Assembly (NCBI RefSeq): GCF_000715505.1
Contig: NZ_JHEH01000002.1
Location: 186,001-250,000 of the forward strand
Direction of reading: 5' to 3'
Origin: Thioclava dalianensis
GTDB taxonomy: Bacteria > Pseudomonadota > Alphaproteobacteria > Rhodobacterales > Rhodobacteraceae
DNA: 64,000 nucleotides
The translations under genes were made by a program, and so were the position numbers. The stretch's first letter is position 1. Every line of letters begins with the position of its first letter. Below the pieces are notes generated by a model. The model saw only the letters and a list, made by a program, of their open reading frames with translations. It was not told the origin of the DNA and did no database searches. Below are positions 54,801-62,183 of this stretch, one piece after another.

Positions 54801-55220
54801 CAAACCGACCGAGCCGTCCGACCCGGTGCCCGACAAGATCACGCAGATCGCACGATTCTGCTGATCGCGCGCAAGGCTTTCGAAGAAATCATCAATCGGA
54901 CGGCGCAATCCGCGCGGCTGCTCAAAGGGCTCCAGCCGCAGCACGCCCTGCTCCAGCCGCAACCCGCTGCCCGGGGGAATGGTGTAGACATGCCCCACCT
55001 GAACCACCGTGCCATCCTCGGCCTGCCGCACGCTCAGCTCGGTCTGTCGATCCAGCAACTCTGCCAGAAGCGAATCGTGGTTGGGGTCGAGATGCTGGAC
55101 CACGACAAAAGCATAGGGGTCATTCGCGCGCGCGGGCTCCAGCAACTCGCTGATTGCTTCCAGCCCACCCGCAGACGCCCCGATCCCCACGATATAGAAG
55201 GGATCAGGCTGGGTTTGCAT
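51801..55220 (-). CDS. CheB-CheR-PAS-HWE hybrid histidine kinase
   Basis: About 1139 residues. Domains in order: CheB methylesterase with the S-H-D triad in GIGASAGGLEA, QHLDPNHDSLL and SGTGSDGSVGL; CheR methyltransferase with VWVPGCSSGEEAYTIAM; a coiled coil of repeated EELKSSNEEMMSMNEELQ type; two PAS domains; and an HWE-family kinase with MNHRVKNLFSIVSGMLR and LILHEWSTNAAKYG, plus a W-x-E motif. It probably senses a signal through PAS and autophosphorylates. The start is uncertain: no ribosome site precedes the ATG at 55220 or alternatives up to 55295. Confidence 0.87.
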   Translation of the reverse strand: MQTQPDPFYIVGIGASAGGLEAISELLEPARANDPYAFVVVQHLDPNHDSLLAELLDRQTELSVRQAEDGTVVQVGHVYTIPPGSGLRLEQGVLRLEPFEQPRGLRRPIDDFFESLARDQQNRAICVILSGTGSDGSVGLRALKEYGGLCIAQDASARYDSMPNSAVATGLVDFVCAPGEVTDRIARYRNVDPAVVSAAEAVPVSGTLAEICAALRQLTGHDFGNYKRSTLERRIQRRMQVVELTDSLKYLDKLNSDPQEAEALLGDLLINVTKFFRDKDHFNQLREEVIAPLVAGATADREIRVWVPGCSSGEEAYTIAMLFDDEMMRTGKTVPVQVFASDIDERMLEIARAGRYPISALLDIPETLRDRYAIGREGSFQLNLRLRDMVRFSCHSLIKDPPFSRMDLISCRNLLIYFDDKLQSKVLPLFHYALNSEGFLFLGPSESIGRVEELFEAVSSKARLFKSTGGRSPYPVEFSGSPSKPRVSPRRPVARLNYDDSEWKSDVAKNRIIDIYAPPTMQLGRDGAILATTGRLSRYIETDPAETGQDFAQSVARPGLRESLSALLRSANQDGKRKMARDVEVISETGRQRVDVVADPLPDETILVVFRDRAPFEAISEEEFDEITPSESHVQVLEAELRATRSRLRMTVEELETANEELKSSNEEMMSMNEELQSTNEELATVNDELKSKVEELSQVNSDLRNFFDSDVNALITVDRKRRLRNFTEGASEVMRLRQSDRGRPINDLQFNVDTPAEIERQIEATLSGDEARPVQIRSGDGAKVWSLSATPYRSADNKVDGVTLIFTDVTEAFMLERSLAREAERVRLAVEVAQIGIWSLDPASGLIEIDERTARFFGEESPGIYSAETLLERVIESDRSQVWSAVTTAAAGGEEYDATFQVSLPSGKQMHLRGMGRMVSEPDAQRMIGLSVDITSEIENERMRELMLREMNHRVKNLFSIVSGMLRIASRKAETPRALVEDVTQRINALARSHDLARARRDGAKIALEELVRTTLSPYQLGDTVDIDGPPCAVGAEKLTSLALILHEWSTNAAKYGVLGPVAGRLQLRWSVVDDKKVTFEWNEIYDETLKASSTPSTPGFGSTLVQISAAQIGAEVTEDVTETHRTYRIAFDADEDI

Positions 55221-55371
55221 GTCGGGAGAGGACGTCACAAGGCACCGCCCAACGGGCTTTGCCCCGCCACATGCCTCCGAAAGGAGCGCGCGCAACAGTT
55301 CATATTGCCCGGAGCGATCTCACTGTCAGAGTATTCGCGCAATAAGATATGACATACCGGCGGCATAGAGT

Positions 55372-55929
55372 TCACGAGCCTTCATCGCGATAGATCAAGT
55401 TCGCCATCATCGCGACACTTTCGCTCAGCACTTTGGCCGAGCCGATCATCGCAAGCCCGAAGCCACGTGAAATAATGTCGATATCGCCTACGGCCGCATC
55501 GAGAGCGGCATCATTTTGTGACAGTCCGGCCCGCCGGGAGGCTTGGCTGAGATCGAATTGCGACCCCAGAAACAGACGCGTCGCGCCCGAGGCGTCACGC
55601 ATTCGTGACATGAAAACAAAGTTTTCGAACACATCGCCAGATTTGCGCTGATTTGCGATGCGAAACCGCCCTGCATCCTGCGCCTCGTCCCTCAGAAAGG
55701 CCCGCACCTCGTCGCGTTGCGACTCGGTGGTCTCGTCGCATTGCAAGAAGCGGCAATTGCGATCGAGAACCTCATGGGCTTCATAGCCCGTCAGCTTGAG
55801 GAAAGCCGCGTTGACATAGACCAAAGGCAGGTCGTCCCGATCGGCGGTCGCAAGGGTCAGGGCCACGTTGGACTTGTCGCAATAGGCGATCAAGGGCTCC
55901 GGCAGGGTCGTAATTTCAGAATAGGCCAT
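55372..55929 (-). CDS. Short LOV photoreceptor
   Basis: A 185-residue LOV/PAS protein. The flavin-adduct cysteine C59 lies in DRNCRFLQCD, with conserved VYVNAAFLKLTGYEAHEVL before it and NQRKSGDVFENFVFMSRM and FLGSQFDLS after, covering the FMN-contacting Asn and Gln positions. A helical C-terminal cap follows, as in the Rhodobacter sphaeroides short LOV protein. It has no output domain. It lies just upstream of the hybrid kinase on the same strand and probably signals to it. Confidence 0.85.
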   Translation of the reverse strand: MAYSEITTLPEPLIAYCDKSNVALTLATADRDDLPLVYVNAAFLKLTGYEAHEVLDRNCRFLQCDETTESQRDEVRAFLRDEAQDAGRFRIANQRKSGDVFENFVFMSRMRDASGATRLFLGSQFDLSQASRRAGLSQNDAALDAAVGDIDIISRGFGLAMIGSAKVLSESVAMMANLIYRDEGS

Positions 55930-56059
55930 TCGTTTCCCGATGCTCTCCGGCGCCGCGCATGGATCAGAAGATTGCACGATCCGGTCAAAAGTCCAGAAAG
56001 AACTTGGTTTTGCGCAGGATACGCATGCATCCGCAATCCAGATTTCCTGCAAGGGGAGA

Positions 56060-56136
56060 TGGTACCGCCTCCCCGGCTTGAACGGGGGACCTCTGGATCC
56101 ACAATCCAGCGCTCTAACCAACTGAGCTAAGGCGGC
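56060..56136 (-). tRNA. tRNA-His (GTG anticodon)
   Basis: On the minus strand the 77-nt cloverleaf has acceptor GCCGCCT/AGGCGGT, anticodon loop TTGTGGA (GTG), T-loop GTTCAAGCC and encoded CCA. The discriminator is A73 and the base before position 1 is T, so no G-1 is encoded, the alphaproteobacterial form. Confidence 0.95.
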
Positions 56137-56267
56137 ACTGGCGGCGGATTTAGACCGGGCTGCGCCGGAATGCAAGCCCGATGCGGTACGAATTTTACGC
56201 CGAGGCTTGCTTGACGCGCAGTTGAGCGTTACCTGAGTTTTCTCTCATGAGGGTCAGGAGGCTACCG

Positions 56268-56483
56268 ATGGGCATCGACAAGCAAAGCGATATTTCGGCC
56301 AATCTGCAAATCGGGCCGACCGATCTGGGTATGGTCCGGCTTTATGTCGAAGGGGACGGCATCGAATTGCCACTCGATTTCGACCCCGAAGAAGCCGAAG
56401 AAATCGCCGAAGAATTGCAGGCAGCGGCCCAAGCGGCGCGCGAAATGGGCAAGGGTGGCAAAGGCAAGAAGGGCAAGCGCTAA
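56268..56483 (+). CDS. Small conserved acidic/basic protein of unknown function
   Basis: A 71-residue protein starting at ATG 56268 with a clear AGGAGG site. It has a beta-like front half (LQIGPTDLGMVRLYVEGDGIE, split here), an acidic helix DPEEAEEIAEELQAAAQ, and a lysine/glycine tail ending KGKKGKR. The pattern is that of a small family seen in Rhodobacterales; no function is assigned. It is convergent with mmcB. Confidence 0.7.
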   Translation: MGIDKQSDISANLQIGPTDLGMVRLYVEGDGIELPLDFDPEEAEEIAEELQAAAQAAREMGKGGKGKKGKR

Positions 56484-56492
56484 CGCCTTGCC

Positions 56493-56969
56493 CTAAAACG
56501 CGCCCGGGGCACCGGCCTCTCCCGCCAGCCCCGGATCGCACAGACGATGCAGGCGCCGGGCGGCGGCCCGCGCGAAATCCAGCGTCAGAGCCTTCCGGCG
56601 TGCGGGTGCCAACTGGCTCAGAGGGGCCTCGCGGATCATCTCTGCCCCGTAACCATCCGCGATGAACAGCCCCGTCTCCTCCGGCAAAAGCTCGGTCGGG
56701 AAATCGGCATCTACCGCCCAGAAATAGCGGTCGCACCACTCCAGATAGCCCTGCCACTTGCGGTCGGACTGAAAATCGCTCCGGCTCGATTTGCACTCAA
56801 CAATCCAGATCTCGCCCTTGCGCCCCACAGCCATCAGATCGGCGCGCAGGCGGGGGCGCAGAACCATCTCGGGCAGGCTGTCAAAGCCTAGCGAGGCGAG
56901 CGCGCGGGCAGTCCCACGCGCGAGCACCTGGCCCGGTTGCAGATCGGAGAGCGGCGGTTGCATCATCAT
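56493..56969 (-). CDS. mmcB: MmcB-family DNA repair protein
   Basis: A 158-residue PD-(D/E)XK-like protein. RPRLRADLMAV and the catalytic IWIVECKSSRSDFQSD stretch (E-C-K) are followed by RKWQGYLEWCDRYFWAV, as in MmcB. In Caulobacter it is an SOS-induced nuclease. It is a single-copy alphaproteobacterial gene. Confidence 0.86.
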   Translation of the reverse strand: MMMQPPLSDLQPGQVLARGTARALASLGFDSLPEMVLRPRLRADLMAVGRKGEIWIVECKSSRSDFQSDRKWQGYLEWCDRYFWAVDADFPTELLPEETGLFIADGYGAEMIREAPLSQLAPARRKALTLDFARAAARRLHRLCDPGLAGEAGAPGAF

Positions 56970-57078
56970 CTCGCAATGATGAACGAAAGGCGAACATCTG
57001 TCCAGCCGTGCAGCCGTGTTTCCGTGCCCCCTTGTCGACGCCGGTCTGCGCGCCTATCTGTCATCCCGACGGTTACTG

Positions 57079-57215
57079 CTCCTTGCGTGAGAGACCCTTT
57101 TCCAGTGGCCTATACCATTCCTGAGGGAGCTGGCTCTGTCGTGGCCCTGGCCTCGTTACCTGGCACCCACCTGACTTTTCAGGTCTCCGGGAATTCTCGT
57201 CTCCACCTCCGCTGC
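57079..57215 (+). ncRNA. Structured RNA, candidate 6S RNA
   Basis: The 346-bp gap between mmcB and the LapA gene has no frame but is strongly structured on the plus strand. Segments around 57085-57093 and 57195-57207 (GAGAC/GTCTC and neighbours) can close a long stem, and a perfect hairpin ACCTGA-CTTT-TCAGGT near 57170-57184 sits in the 3' half, where 6S RNA carries a similar stem. Size and shape fit 6S but boundaries are estimates. Confidence 0.4.
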
Positions 57216-57246
57216 GGTTTCCGTCACTTTCCAATCTGCGCAGCAA

Positions 57247-57274
57247 AAAGCCCCGTCCGATCCGGCGGGGCTTT
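57247..57274 (-). terminator. Rho-independent terminator of the rib-nusB-lapA operon
   Basis: On the minus strand AAAGCCCCG and CGGGGCTTT form a 9-bp stem followed by a TTTTT-type tail, 43 bases past the LapA stop. Confidence 0.8.
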
Positions 57275-57316
57275 GCGCTATCTGGTAGTTGCGGCCTCCG
57301 GAACCCGGAGTAAGAA

Positions 57317-57661
57317 TCAGCGGCGGCGGTGCAACTGACGATCGCGCTGCGTGCGGGTATCGATCGTCTCGACCGGGATACGGATCGCAATGCGCTCGGG
57401 GCTTCCCGGATAGTCACGCAGACCACCAGAGCTGTCTGAATCGTCTGCCAAGCGCATCACGGAGATCGCGAACTGCACGCCTGCAAAGACGATGGTGTTG
57501 AAGACGATGAGCAGCGAAAGCGCGATATAACCGACATCCGAAGTGGAAATCAGGTGCCACAGGTTCGCAACATTGAACCAAAGCAAAAGGCCTACAAAGG
57601 CCAGCGCGAGGCCGAAACCAAAGGCGATATTTTTAACATAGAGACGCACGAGTTCAGGCAT
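57317..57661 (-). CDS. LapA-domain membrane protein
   Basis: A 114-residue protein with two hydrophobic helices (about residues 12-30 and 44-66) linked by NVANLWHLISTSDVG, the LapA (DUF1049) pattern, and a basic tail (RTQRDRQLHRRR). LapA takes part in lipopolysaccharide assembly in enterobacteria. ATG has GGAG upstream. It is last after nusB. Confidence 0.78.
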   Translation of the reverse strand: MPELVRLYVKNIAFGFGLALAFVGLLLWFNVANLWHLISTSDVGYIALSLLIVFNTIVFAGVQFAISVMRLADDSDSSGGLRDYPGSPERIAIRIPVETIDTRTQRDRQLHRRR

Positions 57662-57800
57662 TGTGACTCCTCTCACTTGGACTCTAAGATAATGCCTGAC
57701 GCCAGAATTTCCAGTGCGAATGCGTCGATTGGCGGCGCAATCGGCGGCCCCCCGCCACCGCATCGCACGCGCCCCGTGTCGGCCCGGTCTCAGCCCGATC

Positions 57801-58307
57801 TCAGAACGCGTCGGGGCGCATCGCATGGGCCATGTGATCGAGCACGGCATTGACGAATTTCGGCTCTTTGCCTTCGGGGAAGAAGGCCCGGGCCACGTCG
57901 ACGAATTCCGAGATCACCACGCGGGGCGGCGTCGCGGGGCTCGACAGCTCGGCGCCTGCGGCACGAAACAGCGCGCGCAGCACCGGATCGATCCGGTCGA
58001 TCGGCCATTTCGCCACCAAGGCGCGGTCGGTCGCTTGGTCGATCTTGCCCTGCCACGTCACCGCGTCATCGATCAGGCGGCGAAACAGGTTGAGATCGCC
58101 TTCGGCCATCTCGCCCTGATCTTCGTAAACGGCACCGAAACGGTGAGTTTCGAACTCCGCGCGCACGCGGTCAGCCCCCTGCCCGGCGGCTTCCATCTGG
58201 AACAGCGCCTGCACGGCGTAAAGCCGCGAGGCGGATTTCATCTGGCGCTTTTCGTCCTGCGTCGGCTTGCGGCGCTTGGGGGCGTCTTGGGCGGGCTCTT
58301 CGGTCAT
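57801..58307 (-). CDS. nusB: Transcription antitermination factor NusB
   Basis: A 168-residue NusB with a lysine-rich N-terminal extension. SASRLYAVQALFQMEAAG and FRAAGAELSSPATPPRVVISEFVDVA with FVNAVLDHMA are the conserved helices. It binds boxA with S10. Overlaps the ribH stop (ATGA), the common alphaproteobacterial order. Confidence 0.92.
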   Translation of the reverse strand: MTEEPAQDAPKRRKPTQDEKRQMKSASRLYAVQALFQMEAAGQGADRVRAEFETHRFGAVYEDQGEMAEGDLNLFRRLIDDAVTWQGKIDQATDRALVAKWPIDRIDPVLRALFRAAGAELSSPATPPRVVISEFVDVARAFFPEGKEPKFVNAVLDHMAHAMRPDAF

Positions 58308-58849
58308 GCTTGGCTCGATCCGTCAGTATCACCGGCGACGCGGAAGGATTGGGTGGGCTTGAACCCAATACCTTTCGTCCGGCGCGCCCATTTGCGCGAC
58401 AATGAGATAAGATGCAAGGCCGCAGCGGCCGCACCGCCGCCTTTGTTTTGATCGGCAGGGTCGGCGCGCACCGCCGCTTGCTCGTAGGTTTCGACCGTCA
58501 GGATGCCGTTGCCGATGCAAATCCCTTCCAAACCCATGAGGGTCAACCCGCGCGAGCTGTCATTGCAAACTGTCTCGTAATGCGTGGTCTCGCCACGGAT
58601 CACGCAGCCCAGCGCGACAAAGCCGTCATAATCGGCCATCCGGGCCGCCATCGCGATGGCTGAGGGCACTTCAAGCGCGCCCGGCACCTCAATCAGATCG
58701 ACATATGCGCCGCAGGCCTCAGCGACGCCGCGCGCGCCTGCGACGAGATTGTCGGCGATGTCTTTGTAGTAAGGGGCCACCACAATCAGCAGCCGCGGGG
58801 CGCTGTCGAATTGCGGCAGATCGAGCGTGTAATGCGAAACGCCAGCCAT
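58304..58849 (-). CDS. ribH: 6,7-dimethyl-8-ribityllumazine synthase
   Basis: A 181-residue lumazine synthase. PGALEVPSAIAMAAR, FVALGCVIRGETTHYETV and GNGILTVETYEQA are the active-site blocks. It joins the ribityl pyrimidine with dihydroxybutanone phosphate. Four bases follow ribBX. Confidence 0.93.
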   Translation of the reverse strand: MAGVSHYTLDLPQFDSAPRLLIVVAPYYKDIADNLVAGARGVAEACGAYVDLIEVPGALEVPSAIAMAARMADYDGFVALGCVIRGETTHYETVCNDSSRGLTLMGLEGICIGNGILTVETYEQAAVRADPADQNKGGGAAAAALHLISLSRKWARRTKGIGFKPTQSFRVAGDTDGSSQA

Positions 58850-58853
58850 GGCT

Positions 58854-60002
58854 TCACTCCTCGGAAATGGGGCGCGTGCCCACGATGCTCAGCCCGTAGG
58901 CGTCAAGCCCGACATAGCGGGTTGCGGGGTTATCTGTCAGCAAGATCAGCTCGTTCAATCCCATGGTCGACAGGATCTGCGAGCCAAGCCCGATCTGTTT
59001 GATCGTGCGGGGGCCCTGCTCTTCTTCGCGCAGCAGCTTGGCGCTTGGGTCGCGGAACAGGCAGACCGCGCCGCGGCCTTCTGCGGCCACGATTTCCATA
59101 GCCCGGCGCACCTCGTTGGCCGGGCTCGTGCCAATGCCCAGCACGTCATCAAGAATATTGAGCGAATGGGTCCGCACCAGCACCGGCTCGGGTGTGGTGA
59201 CATCGCCTTTGGTCAGCACGACGTGATCCACGCCCTCGGCCTGATCGGTGAACACCCGCATCTGCCACGTGCCGCCAAATTCCGAATTCACGCTCTGGCT
59301 CAGCGTCTCGCGCACGAGATTGTCGTGGCGGCGGCGATAGGAGATCAGATCCGAAATCGTCCCGATCTTCAGCCCGTGCTGCCGCCCGAACGCGATCAGC
59401 CCCGGCAGATGCAGCATATGGCCGTCATCACCCATAATCTCGCAGATCACACCGGCAGGCGGCAGTCCGGCCAGCCGCGCGATATCGACGGCGGCCTCAG
59501 TATGGCCCGCACGCACCAGCACGCCTCCCTCGCGGGCACGCAGCGGGAAGACATGGCCCGGAGATGCCAGATTTTGCGGCCCCTTGGACGGATCGATCGC
59601 GATCGCCACGGTCTGCGCCCGATCATGCGCCGAGATCCCGGTCGTGATGCCTTCGCGCGCCTCGATAGAGACGGTAAACGCGGTCTCATGGCGCATCGAA
59701 TTGGCCCGCACCATCGGCGCCAGCCCAAGCTGGTCGACCCGCTCGGCGGTCAGCGGCAGACAGATCAGCCCGCGCCCATGCATCGCCATGAAATTGACCG
59801 CCTCGGGCGTGCATTTGGCGGCAGGGATATAGAGATCCCCCTCGTTCTCGCGATCCTCGTGATCGACCAGAATGACCATCCGTCCCGCGCGCGCATCCGC
59901 GATGATCTCTTCGATTGGCGAGATTGCGTGGCGCAGGCTTTCCTCGACCGCGCCGGGCACGTCATGAGTGCCGGATTTATCGACGGGCGTCGGCGTTTTC
60001 AT
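58854..60002 (-). CDS. ribB: RibBX: dihydroxybutanone phosphate synthase fused to a degenerate GTP cyclohydrolase II domain
   Basis: A 382-residue fusion. The N-terminal DHBP synthase is intact: VILVDHEDRENEGDL, and VRAGHTEAAVDIARLAG. The C-terminal RibA-like half lacks the three zinc cysteines; the region reads LVRTHSLNILDDVLG where CxxxxxxxxxxCxC is expected. It therefore makes DHBP but not the pyrimidine precursor. ATG at 60002 has AGGAG and overlaps ribE. Confidence 0.88.
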   Translation of the reverse strand: MKTPTPVDKSGTHDVPGAVEESLRHAISPIEEIIADARAGRMVILVDHEDRENEGDLYIPAAKCTPEAVNFMAMHGRGLICLPLTAERVDQLGLAPMVRANSMRHETAFTVSIEAREGITTGISAHDRAQTVAIAIDPSKGPQNLASPGHVFPLRAREGGVLVRAGHTEAAVDIARLAGLPPAGVICEIMGDDGHMLHLPGLIAFGRQHGLKIGTISDLISYRRRHDNLVRETLSQSVNSEFGGTWQMRVFTDQAEGVDHVVLTKGDVTTPEPVLVRTHSLNILDDVLGIGTSPANEVRRAMEIVAAEGRGAVCLFRDPSAKLLREEEQGPRTIKQIGLGSQILSTMGLNELILLTDNPATRYVGLDAYGLSIVGTRPISEE

Positions 60003-60604
60003 GCGTTCCACTCCTGAAGACGGGCGACGTAGCGCGCCAGCGTGTCTATCTCGAGATTGATCCGATCACCGACTTTCGCCCGCCCCCAATTGGTGACCTG
60101 CTTGGTATGCGGAATAATGTTGACGCCGAACGTGTCGCCCTCAACTTCGTTGACCGTCAGCGAGGTGCCGTTGAGCGTGATCGAGCCTTTCGGCGCGATG
60201 AACTTCTCCAGACCCGACGGGGCGCGAAAGGTAAAGCGGGTGCTGTCGCCCTCATCGGTCATCGCGACAATCTCGGCCACGCCATCGACATGGCCCGAGA
60301 CGATATGCCCGCCCAGCTCATCGCCGACCTTCAGCGCACGCTCCAGATTGATGGAATGGCCCAGCTCCCAGCTGTTGCGCCCGATATTGGTCTTCTCGAC
60401 GCTCTCCGCCGAGATCTCGACGTCGAACCAATTGCGCGGTGAGGTGCCGGTTGCGATCACCGTCAGGCAGCAGCCGTCACAGGCGATGGACGCGCCGATC
60501 TCGATGCCATCCACATCGTATTCGGTCGCGATCCGCGCACGCAGATCGCCGCGCTGCTCCAGCTCCAAAATCTCTCCAATATCGGTGACGATCCCGGTGA
60601 ACAT
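59999..60604 (-). CDS. ribE: Riboflavin synthase alpha subunit
   Basis: A 201-residue two-repeat lumazine-binding protein. MFTGIVTDIGEI and DGCCLTV in repeat 1, GGHIVSGHVDGVAEI and LNGTSLTVNEV in repeat 2. It dismutates lumazine to riboflavin. First gene of the ribE-ribBX-ribH-nusB-lapA operon; no ribD or FMN riboswitch was seen upstream. Confidence 0.93.
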   Translation of the reverse strand: MFTGIVTDIGEILELEQRGDLRARIATEYDVDGIEIGASIACDGCCLTVIATGTSPRNWFDVEISAESVEKTNIGRNSWELGHSINLERALKVGDELGGHIVSGHVDGVAEIVAMTDEGDSTRFTFRAPSGLEKFIAPKGSITLNGTSLTVNEVEGDTFGVNIIPHTKQVTNWGRAKVGDRINLEIDTLARYVARLQEWNA

Positions 60605-60814
60605 CGCTCTTTTCCTCTCAGATTGCGGTCCTCACCTAGCCCGCACAGATCGAAGCTGCAAGGTTATGCGCGCACAAGCCCCCTGCACCGCTTAACAGTT
60701 TGGTCGCACCTGCGCCCTATTATTGCCGCAAGATTGCGGGAAAATCCTTCTCAACCCGTGACTTCGTGGACAAATTGCGCGATCACCAAAGCGCGTCCAA
60801 GGAACCGACCCGCA

Positions 60815-62101
60815 ATGACTGCCGCGACCCAAAACACCTTCTTGCTGCTTCAGGGACCGCATGGCCCCTTCTTCCACCAATTGGGGAAGATCCTGCGCAA
60901 GGCAGGCAGCACGGTCTGGCGCGTCAGTTTTAACAAGGGCGATGAGAATTTCTGGTTCGATCCCGCCTCGCTGATCCGCTACCAAGGCCGCCCCGAGGAG
61001 TGGCCCGCGCGGGTTGAGGCGCTGATCCACGAAAAGGCCATCACCGATCTGGTGGTCTATGGCGACACCCGCCCGATCCATGCGCAGGCCATCGCGGCTG
61101 CGCGCGCGGCGGGGCTTCGGGTGCATGTCTTCGAAGAGGGCTACTTGCGCCCATATTGGGTCAGCTATGAACGCAACGGCTCGAACGGCTACTCACGGCT
61201 GATGGATATGAGCGTGGCGCAGATGCGCGAAGCACTGGCGCGCCTTGAGATCGAGCATCCCGACGCCCCCTCGCGCTGGGGCGATACGCGCCATCACATC
61301 TTCTATGGCGCGCTTTACCATTTCTTCGTGCTGACCCGAAACCGCCCCTATCGCAAGATGCAGACCCATCGGGCGATCTCGGTTTTCGCCGAGTTCCGCC
61401 TGTGGCTCAATCGGCTGCTGCTGCTGCCGATGCATATGATGGAGCGCAAGATCGCGACGGCGCGGGTCAAATATAGCGGCTTTCCCTATCACCTCGTGCT
61501 GCTTCAACTGGAGCATGACGCGAGCTTTCGCATGCATTCGGAGTTCAAAAGCCAGACCGATTTCATCGATACGGTCATGGCGGGCTTTTCCAAAGGCGCG
61601 CCCACGCATCATCACCTCGTGTTCAAGGCCCATCCGCTGGAGGACGGGCGCGCGCCTATCCGCAAGGCGATCCGCGATGCCGCCGACCGCCACGGGCTGC
61701 GCGAACGGGTTCATTTCGTACGCGGCGGCAAGCTGGCAGAGCTGCTCTCGCAGGCGCGCTCTGCGGTGACGGTGAACTCGACATCTGCGCAACAGGCCTT
61801 GTGGCGCGGCCTGCCGGTGAAGTGTTTTGGCCGGGCGGTTTTTGCAAAGCCCGAGTTCACGTCAAGCCAAGAGATCACCGATTTCTTCCAGGCACCGAAC
61901 CGCCCCGACGCCCGCGCCTATCGGGAGTACCGCCACTTCCTGCTCGAAACCAGTCAGGTTCCCGGCGGTTTTTATTCGGCGCGCGGGAGGCGGGCACTGC
62001 TGCGTCAGGTCATCGACATGATGCTTGCACTCGAAGATCCCTATGACGCGCTCATTTCAGGCAAAGCGGCACCGCGGCAACAGTTGCGGGTCGTCAAATA
62101 G
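60815..62101 (+). CDS. kpsS: Capsule polysaccharide export protein KpsS
   Basis: A 428-residue KpsS, a beta-Kdo transferase that builds the lipid linker of group 2 capsules. TFLLLQGPHGPFFHQLGKIL opens it, then VYGDTRPIHAQAI, VFEEGYLRPYWV, HLVFKAHPLEDGRAPI and TVNSTSAQQALWRGLPV. ATG at 60815. It starts the capsule block with kpsD and kpsC. Confidence 0.87.
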   Translation: MTAATQNTFLLLQGPHGPFFHQLGKILRKAGSTVWRVSFNKGDENFWFDPASLIRYQGRPEEWPARVEALIHEKAITDLVVYGDTRPIHAQAIAAARAAGLRVHVFEEGYLRPYWVSYERNGSNGYSRLMDMSVAQMREALARLEIEHPDAPSRWGDTRHHIFYGALYHFFVLTRNRPYRKMQTHRAISVFAEFRLWLNRLLLLPMHMMERKIATARVKYSGFPYHLVLLQLEHDASFRMHSEFKSQTDFIDTVMAGFSKGAPTHHHLVFKAHPLEDGRAPIRKAIRDAADRHGLRERVHFVRGGKLAELLSQARSAVTVNSTSAQQALWRGLPVKCFGRAVFAKPEFTSSQEITDFFQAPNRPDARAYREYRHFLLETSQVPGGFYSARGRRALLRQVIDMMLALEDPYDALISGKAAPRQQLRVVK

Positions 62102-62183
62102 TTTATCTGGTTTTCTTTCAAAGATTTGAGTAGGCTTTATCGCAAAACAACAAGGCAGCATCCCGAAACGAGGAGCTCGAGCA

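Noticed and set aside
60605-60814. FMN riboswitch upstream of ribE
   Set aside because: The conserved AGGG...GAAATTCCC-type elements are not present.
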